DNA of 64,000 bases from contig NZ_CP015992.1 in assembly GCF_001708505.1 (NCBI RefSeq), positions 3,162,001 to 3,226,000 on the forward strand. The letters run 5' to 3'. Shown one piece after another: positions 1-8,943 of the stretch. The position numbers and the translations under genes were made by a program. How positions within the stretch are numbered: the stretch's first letter is position 1; every line of letters starts with the position of its first letter. This DNA is from Pseudomonas sp. TCU-HL1. GTDB taxonomy: Bacteria > Pseudomonadota > Gammaproteobacteria > Pseudomonadales > Pseudomonadaceae. The notes beneath the pieces were generated by a model. It saw only the letters and a program-made list of their open reading frames with translations, was not told the DNA's origin and ran no database searches.

Positions 1-1
1 G

Positions 2-451
2 GGCGATCCCGACTACGTCACCGGTGACATGACCGACGGCCACGTGGATGGCGTGTGCGCCTTCGCCCGCCCCGGCGCGCTGCTGGTGGATGCGACCCGC
101 GATCAGTCGTCGGTGTACGCCGAAGTCGTACGCGAGAACCGCCGCGCACTGGAACTCTCCACCGATGCGCAGGGGCGCCGTTTCGAAATGCTCGAACTCT
201 ATGAGGCCAGTGAAGCGGTGGACACCGAGGCCGAGGTGTTCTGCGCGTCCTATACCAACTTCTATATCGCCAACGGCGCGATCATCATGCCGGCCTACGG
301 TATTCCCGCCGACTTTGAGGCGGCAGCGACCCTGCGCCTGGCGTTCCCGGGGCGCGAAATCGTGCCGGTGCAGATCAACCAGCTGGCCCATGGCGGCGGC
401 GGTGTGCATTGCATCACTCAGCAACAGCCGGCCTGGCCGCTGAAGGGGTGA
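2..451 (+). CDS. aguA: Agmatine deiminase, C-terminal part (5' end outside window)
   Basis: The reading frame is open from base 2, so the N-terminal part lies before the window; 149 codons are visible. The family converts agmatine to N-carbamoylputrescine. Visible family marks are TDGHVDG near the start of the fragment and the C-terminal GGGGVHCITQQQP block, whose Cys is the expected nucleophile that forms the amidino-thiol intermediate. No signal peptide can be judged. The stop lies four bases before the N-carbamoylputrescine amidase start, so the two consecutive enzymes of the pathway are translationally close. A second, exported member of the same family starts at 2527. A related peptidyl-arginine-deiminase-type enzyme is the only realistic alternative. 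Confidence 0.88.
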   Translation, partial: GDPDYVTGDMTDGHVDGVCAFARPGALLVDATRDQSSVYAEVVRENRRALELSTDAQGRRFEMLELYEASEAVDTEAEVFCASYTNFYIANGAIIMPAYGIPADFEAAATLRLAFPGREIVPVQINQLAHGGGGVHCITQQQPAWPLKG

Positions 452-455
452 TGAC

Positions 456-1364
456 ATGACCGGACTGACCGTCGCCACCACCCAGTTCGCCTGCTGCTGG
501 GACCTGGACAGCAACCTCGATCAGGCTGAACGACTGGTGCGGGAGGCTGCCGCCAGGGGCGCGCAGCTGATCCTGCTGCAGGAACTGTTCGCCACGCCGT
601 ACTTCTGCATCGAGCAGGACCACAAGCACCTCGCGCTGGCCCAGGAATATGGACGCAGCCCGGTGCTCAAGCGCTTTGCCGCTCTTGCCAGGGAACTGGG
701 GGTGGTGCTGCCGCTGAGCTGGTTCGAGCGTGCCGGCAATGCGTTCTTCAACTCGCTGACCGTAGCCGATGCCGACGGCCAACTGCTCGGCGTGTACCGC
801 AAGACCCACATTCCCAATGCCATTGGTTACCAGGAGAAGGAATACTTCAGCCCCGGCGATACGGGTTTCCGTGTCTGGGATACCGCCTTCGGCCGGATCG
901 GCGTGGGCATCTGCTGGGATCAGTGGTTCCCCGAGACGGCCCGCTGCCTGGCGCTGATGGGGGCCGAAGTGCTGCTCTATCCGACCGCCATTGGCTCCGA
1001 ACCCGGCGCTGCCGAGCTGGATTCGCGCGATCACTGGCAACTGACCCAGCGCGGCCATGCCGCCGCGAACATCCTTCCGGTCGTGGCGGCCAATCGTGTC
1101 GGGCGGGAAGTGGCGACCACCGATCCGGAGCTGCAGATGCGCTTCTACGGCTCGTCCTTCATTACCGATCACAAGGGCAAGCTGCTGGCCGAAGCCGACC
1201 GTGACACCGCAGGCGTTCTGGTGCAGCGGCTCGACCTCGCCGCCATGCGTGAGGAACGTTTGAACTGGGGCATCTACCGCGACCGCCGCCCGGAAATGTA
1301 TGGGCCATTGCTGGGGCTGGATGGCCGTCAGACCCACGAACGCTGGCAGCGCCAGGGAGCCTGA
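456..1364 (+). CDS. aguB: N-carbamoylputrescine amidase
   Basis: This nitrilase-superfamily enzyme of 302 residues hydrolyses N-carbamoylputrescine to putrescine, CO2 and ammonia in the cytoplasm. The catalytic triad is visible: Glu43 in LLQELFATPYF, Lys116 in YRKTHIPN and Cys153 in GVGICWDQWFPE. The last motif, together with NRVGRE and YGSSFI, is characteristic of the plant/bacterial carbamoylputrescine amidase branch rather than of nitrilases or beta-ureidopropionases. Length is normal. It follows the agmatine deiminase by four bases and is followed after two bases by a polyamine-type binding protein, so the three genes look like one operon for agmatine import and conversion to putrescine. 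Confidence 0.92.
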   Translation: MTGLTVATTQFACCWDLDSNLDQAERLVREAAARGAQLILLQELFATPYFCIEQDHKHLALAQEYGRSPVLKRFAALARELGVVLPLSWFERAGNAFFNSLTVADADGQLLGVYRKTHIPNAIGYQEKEYFSPGDTGFRVWDTAFGRIGVGICWDQWFPETARCLALMGAEVLLYPTAIGSEPGAAELDSRDHWQLTQRGHAAANILPVVAANRVGREVATTDPELQMRFYGSSFITDHKGKLLAEADRDTAGVLVQRLDLAAMREERLNWGIYRDRRPEMYGPLLGLDGRQTHERWQRQGA

Positions 1365-1366
1365 GA

Positions 1367-2461
1367 ATGAACGCAACCAAGACGCTCCTGTTACTCTCGC
1401 TGGGCCTTGGCCTGAGCTGTGCTGCCCAGGCGGAGGAGAAGGTCCTGCGCCTGTACAACTGGGCGGACTACTTCGCCCCGGACACCCTCAGTGCCTTCAC
1501 TCGGGAGACCGGTATCCAGGTCATCTACGACGTGATGGACAGCAGCGAGACGCTGGAGGCCAAGATGATGTCCGGCCACAGCGGCTATGACCTGATCTTC
1601 CCCGGGGACACCGTGGCCGAGCGCCTGATGCGCGCAGGCGCGCTGCAGAAGCTGGATCGCAGCAAGCTCGAACACCTGGATGACGTCGAGCCCGGCCTGC
1701 GCACACTGCAGACGAAATACCCCTATTCGCGGCATGCCACCGTGCCTTACACCTGGGGCACCATCGGCCTGACCTACAACCAGGACATGATCGGCCAACG
1801 CCTGGCGGGTGCTCCGGTCAACAGCCTGGACATGATCTTCAAGCCCGAGCTGGCGGCGAAGTTCGCCGATTGCGGTATCTCGATGATCGACTCGCCCGAC
1901 GAAGTGCTGGCCGTGGTGCTCAACTACCTGGGTCACGATCCCCGCAGCGCAAAGCCCAGCGAACTGGCCGAGGCGGTGGCGCTGCTCAAGGACATCAAGC
2001 CTTACATCCGCAAGTTCCAGTCGCAGCCGGTCACCCAGTTGGTCAATGGCGACATCTGCCTGTCCCTCGGCTACAGCGGCGACATGACCCAGGCCCAGCG
2101 GGCTGCGGATGAAGCCGGCAAGCAGACGCGCTTCCAGTACCGCATCCCGCAGGAGGGCACCACGGTCTGGATGGACACCATGGCCATCCCCGCCGATTCC
2201 CGACATCCGGAATACGCCTATGCGCTGATCAACTTCATCATGCGCCCCGAGAGTATGGCGGCGATCAGCAATGCCACCGGCTACCCGACCTCCAGCGCCA
2301 AGGCCCGGCCGATGGTTGATGCCGACATGCGCAATAACCCGGACATCTATGTCGACGAAGCCGCCTACGCACGGCTGATCCCCGGCAAGGACATCCCGCA
2401 GCGCGACATGCGGGCACGAATGCGCGCCTGGACCACCTTCAAGACGGCCAGTCACGACTGA
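1367..2461 (+). CDS. Polyamine (putrescine/spermidine-type) ABC transporter periplasmic binding protein
   Basis: The 364-residue protein has a Sec signal peptide at residues 1-22 ending CAAQA. The mature part starts EEKVLRLYNWADYFAPDTL, the signature opening of the PotD/PotF/SpuD family, in which the Trp-Asp pair helps cage the amine. SGYDLIFPGD and WGTIGLTYN are also family blocks. It starts two bases after aguB, so its ligand may be agmatine, putrescine or a related amine. No permease or ATPase gene is adjacent, so it must share a transporter encoded elsewhere or before the window. Ligand specificity cannot be read from sequence. Confidence 0.88.
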   Translation: MNATKTLLLLSLGLGLSCAAQAEEKVLRLYNWADYFAPDTLSAFTRETGIQVIYDVMDSSETLEAKMMSGHSGYDLIFPGDTVAERLMRAGALQKLDRSKLEHLDDVEPGLRTLQTKYPYSRHATVPYTWGTIGLTYNQDMIGQRLAGAPVNSLDMIFKPELAAKFADCGISMIDSPDEVLAVVLNYLGHDPRSAKPSELAEAVALLKDIKPYIRKFQSQPVTQLVNGDICLSLGYSGDMTQAQRAADEAGKQTRFQYRIPQEGTTVWMDTMAIPADSRHPEYAYALINFIMRPESMAAISNATGYPTSSAKARPMVDADMRNNPDIYVDEAAYARLIPGKDIPQRDMRARMRAWTTFKTASHD

Positions 2462-2526
2462 AACCCTTCCATCGGTTCGATAACCAGAGCAGACGGGCCC
2501 GCAACCCATCCAACAGAGGAAAAACC

Positions 2527-3651
2527 ATGTCTACACGTCGTGACTTCATCAAGCAGCTGATGGCCGCTGGCGGAATCGGCGCAGTCGCTTCGCTTGGCCT
2601 GGGCCTTGGCGCGGCCCGCGTGCCCGCAGCGCTGGCCGCCAGCTGGTACATGCCCGACGAGCACGGACCGCAGGAGCGGGTGATCCTGGCGTTCGCGGCG
2701 TCCTCCCGTGTCTGGCAGGGCTGGGAGACGGCGGTCAACAACACCATCGCCCAGTTGGCCAGAACCATTGCCAAGTACCAGCCGGTGACCGTGCTGTGCC
2801 GGGCCAGCCAGCTGTCCCAGGCCAAAAGCAAATGCGGCACCACCAACACCGAGTTCCTGACCATTGCTCTGGACGATGTCTGGGTGCGGGACTATGGCGG
2901 CTGCTTCGTGGTCGACGGCGCCGGTGGCCTGGGTCTGGTGGACTTCAACTTCAACGGCTGGGGCGGCAAGCAGACTGCGGCCAACGACACCCGCGTGGCG
3001 GACACCCTCAGCTATGAGATGGAAGCCAGCTACATCCGCAGCGCGCTGGTGGGCGAGGGCGGTGGCATCGAGGTGGATGGCCATGGCACGGCCATCATGA
3101 CCGAGAGCTGCTGGGTCAACAGCAACCGCAACCCGGGGATGAGCCGGGGGCAGATCGAAGCCGAGCTGAAGGCCAACCTTGGCCTGCGCAAGATCATCTG
3201 GCTGCCGGGCATCAAGGACAAGGACATCACCGACGCCCACGTCGACTTCTATGCGCGCTTCGTCAAACCCGGCGTGGTGATCGCCAACCTGGACAACGAC
3301 CCCAAGACCTACGATTACGCCGTGACGCGCAAGCACCTGGAAATCCTCAACGCCGCCACCGATGCCGACGGCCGCAAGCTGGTGGTCCACACCCTGCCGC
3401 CGCCCTTGACCAAGCGCAGCACCCCGTACACCGACAACAACCCGGATTTTGCGCCGGGCTACATCAACTACCTGCCGATCAATGGCGCGGTGATCGCCCC
3501 GCAATTCGGCGACGCGGCAGCCGACAAGTACTGCAAGGACCTGCTGACGAAGCTCTATCCGGGGCGCGTGGTGGAGCAGATCAACATCGACCCGATCGCC
3601 GCCGGTGGTGGCGGCATCCACTGCGTCACCAAGAACCTGCCGCTCGTTTGA
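2527..3651 (+). CDS. Tat-exported agmatine deiminase (PAD_porph family)
   Basis: The protein has 374 residues. Residues 1-38 form a twin-arginine signal (STRRDFIKQ, a hydrophobic Ala/Gly-rich stretch, then an ALAA cleavage region), so the enzyme is predicted to be exported folded to the periplasm. The catalytic domain keeps DDVWVRDYGG (116-125), EGGGIEVDG (177-185), DAHVDFYARF (237-246) and the terminal GGGGIHCVTKNLP with nucleophile Cys366. It would convert periplasmic agmatine to N-carbamoylputrescine, matching a binding protein and amidase just upstream. A good ribosome site (AGAGGA) precedes the ATG. It is paralogous to the truncated gene at 2-451. Another guanidino substrate is possible. 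Confidence 0.85.
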   Translation: MSTRRDFIKQLMAAGGIGAVASLGLGLGAARVPAALAASWYMPDEHGPQERVILAFAASSRVWQGWETAVNNTIAQLARTIAKYQPVTVLCRASQLSQAKSKCGTTNTEFLTIALDDVWVRDYGGCFVVDGAGGLGLVDFNFNGWGGKQTAANDTRVADTLSYEMEASYIRSALVGEGGGIEVDGHGTAIMTESCWVNSNRNPGMSRGQIEAELKANLGLRKIIWLPGIKDKDITDAHVDFYARFVKPGVVIANLDNDPKTYDYAVTRKHLEILNAATDADGRKLVVHTLPPPLTKRSTPYTDNNPDFAPGYINYLPINGAVIAPQFGDAAADKYCKDLLTKLYPGRVVEQINIDPIAAGGGGIHCVTKNLPLV

Positions 3652-3670
3652 GGGCGTGCGTCCGGGCCAT

Positions 3671-3710
3671 TGTGGGAGCGAATTTATTCGCGAATGAATT
3701 CGCTCCCACA
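3671..3710. repeat. REP-like palindrome of Pseudomonas type
   Basis: A near-perfect palindrome with arms TGTGGGAGCGAATT and AATTCGCTCCCACA around TTATTCGCGAATG. It lies in the 90-bp gap between convergent genes, where it can also act as a bidirectional terminator. Similar GTGGGAGCGAATT palindromes are abundant in Pseudomonas genomes. A partial copy is at 43732-43752. Confidence 0.75.
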
Positions 3711-3741
3711 CTGTTGGTGCGGCCGGGTTCCTGTTGGTTGC

Positions 3742-5244
3742 TCAGGACAGCTGGATCCAGGTGGTTTTCAGTTCGCAGTACTGGTCGTGGGCGTAGACGG
3801 ACTTGTCGCGGCCGCCGAAGCCCGATTGCTTGTAGCCGCCGAAGGGCGTGGAGATGTCGCCTTCGGAGAAGCAGTTGACCGACACGGTGCCGGCGCGAAT
3901 GGCCGAGGCCACGCGGTGGGCGGTGTTGATGTTGTCCGTCCAGAGCGAGGCGGCCAGGCCGTAGCAGGTGTCGTTGGCGATGGCGATGGCTTCTTCCTCG
4001 GTGTCGAAGGTGATTACCGCCAGGACCGGGCCGAAGATTTCGTCGCGGGCGACCGAGGAGGCGCTGGTCACGCCATCGAAGATGGTCGGGGCGACGAAGT
4101 AGCCGCCGCTTTCCGGATACAGGCGCTTGCCGCCGGTCACCAGACGGGCGCCTTCGGCCTTGGCCTGTTCGATATGCCCCAGCACCTTTTCCATGTGGGC
4201 CTGCTCGATCAGCGCGCCGAGGCGCACGGACGGGTCCAGCGGATCACCGGTGGCCCAATCCTCCAGCTGGCGCACCAGTTCGTCGAGCAGGGCGTCCTTG
4301 ATGGAGCGATGGACGATCAGGCGCGATCCCGCCGAGCAGTTCTCGCCCATGTTCCAGAACGCCGCGCTGAGCACGTTGCTGGCCACCGTCTGCAGGTTTC
4401 CGGCGTCCGCCATTACCACCTGCGGGTTCTTTCCGCCGCATTCCAGGACGACGCGCTTGAGGTTGCTCTTGGCCGAGTATTCGAGGAACAGCCGGCCGAC
4501 TTCGGTGGAGCCGGTGAAGGCGGCGAGGTCGATGTCCGGGTGCAGGCCGATGGCCTTGCCGGCGGTGTGGCCCAGGCCTGGCACCACGTTGAGCACACCG
4601 GCGGGAATGCCGGCCTCGAAGGCCAGTTCGGCCAGCCGCAGGGTGGCCAGGGAGGTCAGCTCGGCGGGCTTGAGGATCACGCTGTTGCCGGTGATCAGCG
4701 CCGGGCCCAGCTTCCAGCCGGCCATCATGCAGGGGAAGTTCCACGGCAGCACGGCACCTACCACGCCAATCGGCTCGCGTTTGATCATGCCGATATTGCT
4801 CGGGTTGGACGGCGAGATGGCGTCGTAGAGCTTGTCGCCGGCCTCCGCGTGCCAGCGGATGGTCGCGGCGGTATCGGGAATGTCGATGGCGAAGCATTCG
4901 CCGACTGGCTTGCCGGACTCCAGGGACTCCAGCACCGCGAGTTCGAGCAGGTGGGCATCGATCAGATCGGCAAAGCGCAGCATGATCGCCTTGCGACCGG
5001 CAGGCGCCAGCTTCGACCAGACGCCCGACTCGAAGGCCGCACGGGCGGCCTTCACCGCGAGGTCGACATCCTCGCCGTCGCACGCGGCGACTTCGGTCAG
5101 TACCTGACCCGTGGCCGGGTTCAGCGTGGCGAAGGTAGCGCCTGAGCGGGCGGCGACGAAGCGACCGTCGATGAAGGCCTGGTTACGGAACTCGAGTCGT
5201 TCGATCTCCTGATCGATGGCACTGCGGGTGAGAGCGTCGGTCAT
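3742..5244 (-). CDS. Aldehyde dehydrogenase, gamma-glutamyl-aminobutyraldehyde / omega-amino-aldehyde type
   Basis: A full-length NAD(P)-dependent aldehyde dehydrogenase of 500 residues. PWNFP at 167-171 and GSTEVG at 245-250 belong to the cofactor site; the general base Glu268 (LECGGKNP) and the nucleophile Cys303 (GENCSAGSR) are present. Overall sequence and the closing GGYKQSGFGGRDKS resemble PuuC/KauB enzymes that oxidise aminoaldehydes from putrescine, agmatine or diaminopropane. It is the promoter-distal gene of a leftward set with a PuuB-like oxidase 27 bp upstream, which would supply an aldehyde. The exact substrate is inferred from context. Confidence 0.88.
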   Translation of the reverse strand: MTDALTRSAIDQEIERLEFRNQAFIDGRFVAARSGATFATLNPATGQVLTEVAACDGEDVDLAVKAARAAFESGVWSKLAPAGRKAIMLRFADLIDAHLLELAVLESLESGKPVGECFAIDIPDTAATIRWHAEAGDKLYDAISPSNPSNIGMIKREPIGVVGAVLPWNFPCMMAGWKLGPALITGNSVILKPAELTSLATLRLAELAFEAGIPAGVLNVVPGLGHTAGKAIGLHPDIDLAAFTGSTEVGRLFLEYSAKSNLKRVVLECGGKNPQVVMADAGNLQTVASNVLSAAFWNMGENCSAGSRLIVHRSIKDALLDELVRQLEDWATGDPLDPSVRLGALIEQAHMEKVLGHIEQAKAEGARLVTGGKRLYPESGGYFVAPTIFDGVTSASSVARDEIFGPVLAVITFDTEEEAIAIANDTCYGLAASLWTDNINTAHRVASAIRAGTVSVNCFSEGDISTPFGGYKQSGFGGRDKSVYAHDQYCELKTTWIQLS

Positions 5245-5271
5245 GGTTGGGCTCCAGAGTGGGTCGGGTTC

Positions 5272-6600
5272 TCAAAGTTCTGCGCCGGCGGTCCATTCCT
5301 TCCAGGCAATGGACGAACGTACGCCGAGGCCGAGGAAGGGTTCGGGTGGATTGCGGTTGGGTTTGGGCTGTTCGAGCATGCTACGCAGCAGGTCGCTGTC
5401 CAGGCCCAGTGCGTATTCGGCGATCAGCTTTCCGGAGATGGTGCCGCGCGTCAGGCCCAGGCCGTTGCAGCAGACCGCGCTGTAGACGCCAGGGGCGATT
5501 TCGCCGAACACCGAGCCGGAGTTGCGGGCCAGGCACAGCGCGCCACCCCAGGTGTACTCGAACTCGACGCCGGGCAGCATCGGAAAACGGTTGTCGAAGG
5601 ACTTGCGATGGGCGCGCCGGACGCGCTCCAGGGTGTTGGCACTGGCCTGGACCTGCGGGTTGTAGGTGAAGGAGTTGCGAATGCAGATCCGCCCATTGGC
5701 CAGTCGTCGCACGGTGGTTCCCAGCGGGTCCGCGGGAATCAGGCCCCAGGACTCCTCGCCGCCCAGCGTGGCCAGCTCCTGCGGGCTCAGGCGGCGCGTC
5801 ATGCTCGCATAGGTGTACACGGGCAGGAGGCGCCCCTTCAGGCCCAACTGGCCGAAGTTGGAGGCGTAGGCATTGTTGGCCAGCACCAGGCGGGGCGCTT
5901 TCACGCAACCCAGTGCGGTGGTCAGGGTGTGTGGCTTGCCGACCTCGATGGTCAGTACCGGGCTGTCTTCGAAGAGCTGGACGTTAGCCGGCAGGGTTTG
6001 CCCCAGGCCACGGGACAGCGCAGCCGGTTGCACGAGGACGGCGCCGGGGGCATGCAGGCCGGCCTGGTAGAAGTCGCCGCCGGTGACCGCCTTCATGTCC
6101 CTGGCATCGAGCAGGCGATAGGGTTCGCCAAGGGCGGAAAGCCCCTTGGCGAACGCTTGCAGCGAGTGGGCGCCGCGTTCGTTCACGGCACCGTGCAGCT
6201 TGCCCTGCTCGCGCCAGTCACAGTCGATTCCATGCGTTTTCACAATGTCGCGCACGTAGTCGATGGCGCCACGGCATAGGCGGATGATCTTCTGGTCGGC
6301 TTCCTGGCTGTTGGTGTAGCTGTGCGAGGTGAGGTCGTGGGGCAGGTCGACCATGAACCCCGAGTTGCGCCCGGCCGCACCGAAGCCGACCCGTCGGGCG
6401 TCGATGAGGACGATGGAGGCCTCCGGCTGCAACTCCGCCAGGCGACGGGCTGCGGCCAGGCCGGAATAGCCGGCACCGAGCACCACCCAGTCGGCCTGCA
6501 CGGCGCCGCGCAGCGGGGTGCCGGCAGGCGGTGGGGGCAGGGTTTCATACCACCCGCAGCGGCCGTCGTTCTGGGGCAGGAAGTTGCATTGAAGCTGCAT
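5272..6600 (-). CDS. FAD-dependent amine oxidase, PuuB-like (gamma-glutamylputrescine oxidase family)
   Basis: The 442-residue DAO-fold flavoenzyme has an N-terminal dinucleotide-binding loop GAGYSG at 42-47 and the family block RRVGFGAAGRNSGF, where the RNSGF part is typical of OrdL/PuuB oxidases. The family deaminates gamma-glutamylated or free amines to aldehydes with release of H2O2 and ammonia. It sits between a PuuC-like dehydrogenase and a DapA-like lyase in the same direction, with about 20-30 bp gaps, so co-transcription is likely. No glutamylputrescine synthetase (PuuA) gene is visible here, so the true substrate is open. Confidence 0.82.
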   Translation of the reverse strand: MQLQCNFLPQNDGRCGWYETLPPPPAGTPLRGAVQADWVVLGAGYSGLAAARRLAELQPEASIVLIDARRVGFGAAGRNSGFMVDLPHDLTSHSYTNSQEADQKIIRLCRGAIDYVRDIVKTHGIDCDWREQGKLHGAVNERGAHSLQAFAKGLSALGEPYRLLDARDMKAVTGGDFYQAGLHAPGAVLVQPAALSRGLGQTLPANVQLFEDSPVLTIEVGKPHTLTTALGCVKAPRLVLANNAYASNFGQLGLKGRLLPVYTYASMTRRLSPQELATLGGEESWGLIPADPLGTTVRRLANGRICIRNSFTYNPQVQASANTLERVRRAHRKSFDNRFPMLPGVEFEYTWGGALCLARNSGSVFGEIAPGVYSAVCCNGLGLTRGTISGKLIAEYALGLDSDLLRSMLEQPKPNRNPPEPFLGLGVRSSIAWKEWTAGAEL

Positions 6601-6622
6601 GGGAACCTCCAGTGCCGGCGAA

Positions 6623-7513
6623 CTAACCGCGATGGGCGATCAGTTGCTCGAAGGTGCGAGCAAAGGTGGTTTTCTCCTGCTCGCTCAGCGGCAGCAGCGG
6701 GCGGCGGGTATGGCCCACCGGCAGGCCAGCCAGTTTGCAGCCGTACTTGATGTACTGGCAGAACTTCCCGCCTTGCTCCAGCAGGTTGAGCATCGGCAGC
6801 AGGCGGCTCGCCAGCTCGCGTCCGGCAACCATGTCCTGCTCGATCACGCAGGTGCGGTGCAGCGCGACGTGCTCGGGGGCGAGGAAGTTGGAGGCGCCGG
6901 CCACCCAGCTGCGCGCGCCCCAGGTGAAGAATTCCAGCACCTGGTCATCCATGCCACAGCTGACCTGCAGCTGGTCGGCATAGTCCTGGGTCAGGGTGTG
7001 CATGCGCTCGATGGAGCCGGTGCTTTCCTTGATCGCCTGGAAGTTGGGGCGCTGCTTGAGGGCGTCGATGAATTCGAAGCTCATGGCCGTACCGGTGCGG
7101 GCCGGGAAGTTGTAGAGCATGGTCGGCAGGTCGAGGGCGTCGTCCACGGTGCAGGCGTGGGCGAGCAGCTCGTCCTGGGTCGGCTGGCAGTAGTAGGGTG
7201 CGGCCAGGAGGATGCAATCGAAGCCGGCTGACTTGGCATGGCGGCCGAGGTCCAGGCTTTCTTCCGTGGTGGTGGCATTGATGCCCGCCATCAGGGGAAT
7301 CCGGCCCGCCGCCAGCTCGGCAACGGCGCCGAAGAGTTGTTTGCGCTCGCCATTGCTCAGGGCGTAGTACTCGCCGGTGGTACCGCCGACGATCAGGCCG
7401 TGGATGCCGTGGCCGATCAGGCTGTCGATTACCGGGGTCAAGGCAGGGAAGTCGATGGAACCCTCTTGAGTGAAGGGGGTAACAACGGGGGTCCAGACAC
7501 CATCAAAGTTCAT
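6623..7513 (-). CDS. DapA/NanA-family class I aldolase (dihydrodipicolinate synthase-like)
   Basis: A 296-residue TIM-barrel lyase of the DHDPS/N-acetylneuraminate lyase superfamily. GGTTGE at 43-48 binds the pyruvate carboxylate, Tyr134 lies in YNFPART, and Schiff-base Lys162 lies in IKESTGS. Its position inside an amine-catabolic set rather than beside lysine genes suggests a catabolic aldolase or hydratase instead of the housekeeping DapA. It is the first gene of the leftward set; the promoter should lie in 7514-7650. The substrate is unknown. Confidence 0.82.
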   Translation of the reverse strand: MNFDGVWTPVVTPFTQEGSIDFPALTPVIDSLIGHGIHGLIVGGTTGEYYALSNGERKQLFGAVAELAAGRIPLMAGINATTTEESLDLGRHAKSAGFDCILLAAPYYCQPTQDELLAHACTVDDALDLPTMLYNFPARTGTAMSFEFIDALKQRPNFQAIKESTGSIERMHTLTQDYADQLQVSCGMDDQVLEFFTWGARSWVAGASNFLAPEHVALHRTCVIEQDMVAGRELASRLLPMLNLLEQGGKFCQYIKYGCKLAGLPVGHTRRPLLPLSEQEKTTFARTFEQLIAHRG

Positions 7514-7647
7514 GTAATCACCTAGCCGAACAAGTTGTATTTATTGGGGATTTCGGTATGCAGATTAATGACGCGGTTCTTTCGCCAACAAGCAACATTT
7601 AGGGGTGGCAATCAATGAGCGGAGGTTATTAGTTATTTGCGAGGGGC

Positions 7648-7675
7648 AAAAAAAGACCTGCGCGGGGCAGGTCTT
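7648..7675 (-). terminator. Rho-independent terminator after the LysR gene
   Basis: On the minus strand an AGACCTGCC / GCAGGTCT stem with a short GC loop is followed by seven T residues (plus-strand A tract 7648-7654). It lies about 80 bp downstream of the stop of the gene at 7756-8706. The rest of 7514-7755 holds only the upstream region of the DapA-like gene. Confidence 0.85.
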
Positions 7676-7755
7676 CCATCAGTTCGAAATATTGCGGCGG
7701 ATATGAGTTGAGTAATCAACAACCTGAGCTTGGGGCGGACAATAACTGCAGGTAT

Positions 7756-8706
7756 TCAAATCTGGGAAATAAGCCAGTCGCGCAGGCGGCAGCAGGCTTC
7801 GTCGTCTTCCTTGTCTTCATTGAAGGTCAGGTAGTGCTGGCTGTCCTTGAGCACCAGCTCGTGCTCCACCGGACGCACCAGCAACCCCTGGGCGACCAGG
7901 TGGCCCACCAGGTGATTCCAGCCGAGGGCGACGCCCTGATGGCTCAGGACCATCTGTATCAGCAGGTTGTAGTCATTGGCGTTGAAGAAGTGGGGGGCAT
8001 TGGCCGTGCGCGTTTCGATGTCGACGTCGTGGAAGGCCAGCCAGACCTTCCAGTCCACGTGCTCGGCGACCTGGGAACGGCCGTAGGGGCTGAGGTTCAG
8101 CAGCACGCTGTCGCGCAGTCCCTCCAGCGTACCCAGCTCCGGGTGCTGCTCCAGGTACTGCGGCGTGCAGACCGGGTAGATCACGTCGTGCATCAGCGGG
8201 TAACTGCGATAGCCCTCGCGAATCTTCGCCATTTTGGTGACGAAGATGTCGGGACGCACGCCAGGCTCCATGGAGAGGAAGTTCTGCGTGGTGATCAGGT
8301 TGAGGTCCACGTCCGGGTTCGCGCTGAAATAACTCGGCAGGCGATGGGACAGCCAGAGCGCGGAAAACGCCGGTGAGCAGCAGAGGGTCAGCACACGCTT
8401 GGTGGTGCTGTGGCTGCGGATGCGCTCGGCGGCCTGGGAGATGTTGACGAAGGATAGCTGCACCGCATCGAAGAATATCGAGCCGGCGGCGGTGAGTTCC
8501 ACCGCGCGACCCACACGCTGGAACAGCTCCGCGCCCAGGTAGGTTTCCAGTTCGCGGATCTGCCGGCTGATCGCGGCCTGGGTCACGCACAAGGCTTCGG
8601 CCGCACGCGTGAAGTTCTGGTACTTGGCTGCCGCAACGAAGGATTTCACGGCGCGAAGCGACGGCATCTTGATCAGGGTCTGATCGGGTTCGGTGTGTTT
8701 AACCAT
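7756..8706 (-). CDS. LysR-family transcriptional regulator (GcvA-like)
   Basis: A 316-residue LTTR. The winged-helix domain is at about residues 14-73 (SLRAVKSFVAAAKYQNFTRA, then VTQAAISRQIRELE as recognition helix) and is followed by a type-2 periplasmic-binding-protein-like effector domain. It is transcribed away from the Rieske oxygenase gene at 8944 and ends toward the amine genes, with its own terminator between. It could therefore control either neighbour; divergence from the oxygenase makes that the more usual guess. The 237-bp divergent gap 8707-8943 should contain the operators, but I see no clear one. Confidence 0.88.
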   Translation of the reverse strand: MVKHTEPDQTLIKMPSLRAVKSFVAAAKYQNFTRAAEALCVTQAAISRQIRELETYLGAELFQRVGRAVELTAAGSIFFDAVQLSFVNISQAAERIRSHSTTKRVLTLCCSPAFSALWLSHRLPSYFSANPDVDLNLITTQNFLSMEPGVRPDIFVTKMAKIREGYRSYPLMHDVIYPVCTPQYLEQHPELGTLEGLRDSVLLNLSPYGRSQVAEHVDWKVWLAFHDVDIETRTANAPHFFNANDYNLLIQMVLSHQGVALGWNHLVGHLVAQGLLVRPVEHELVLKDSQHYLTFNEDKEDDEACCRLRDWLISQI

Positions 8707-8943
8707 AACGGGAAGTAATCAAGATCCTGGATAAAAAGTCGATTCTGCCACCTGGCAACCTGATCCTAGACTGCGGCCAATCGCGGTGGCGTGGCGGCGC
8801 GTCTGGCCTGAGGTAATCGGGCGGGCCCTGGCGCATAAGCCTGACACTGGGAATTACGGCCTGTCGAGTCCGGAACCCCTTGTCCGTCGCCATGAGCCAA
8901 TACCGACCACGTCGCCCGTGCCTGATCTGGAGTGCGCATCACA

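Noticed and set aside
1391..2509. Long open frame on the minus strand opposite the polyamine-binding protein gene
   Set aside because: Composition is the mirror of a GC-rich gene with third-position bias; no motif, no ribosome site. Same reasoning applies to 35890-37365 (-), 37479-38825 (-) and 2452-3711 (-).
6623..7513. Naming the DapA-like gene dapA
   Set aside because: Context is amine catabolism and the superfamily has many catabolic members; the visible lysine and tyrosine fit all of them.
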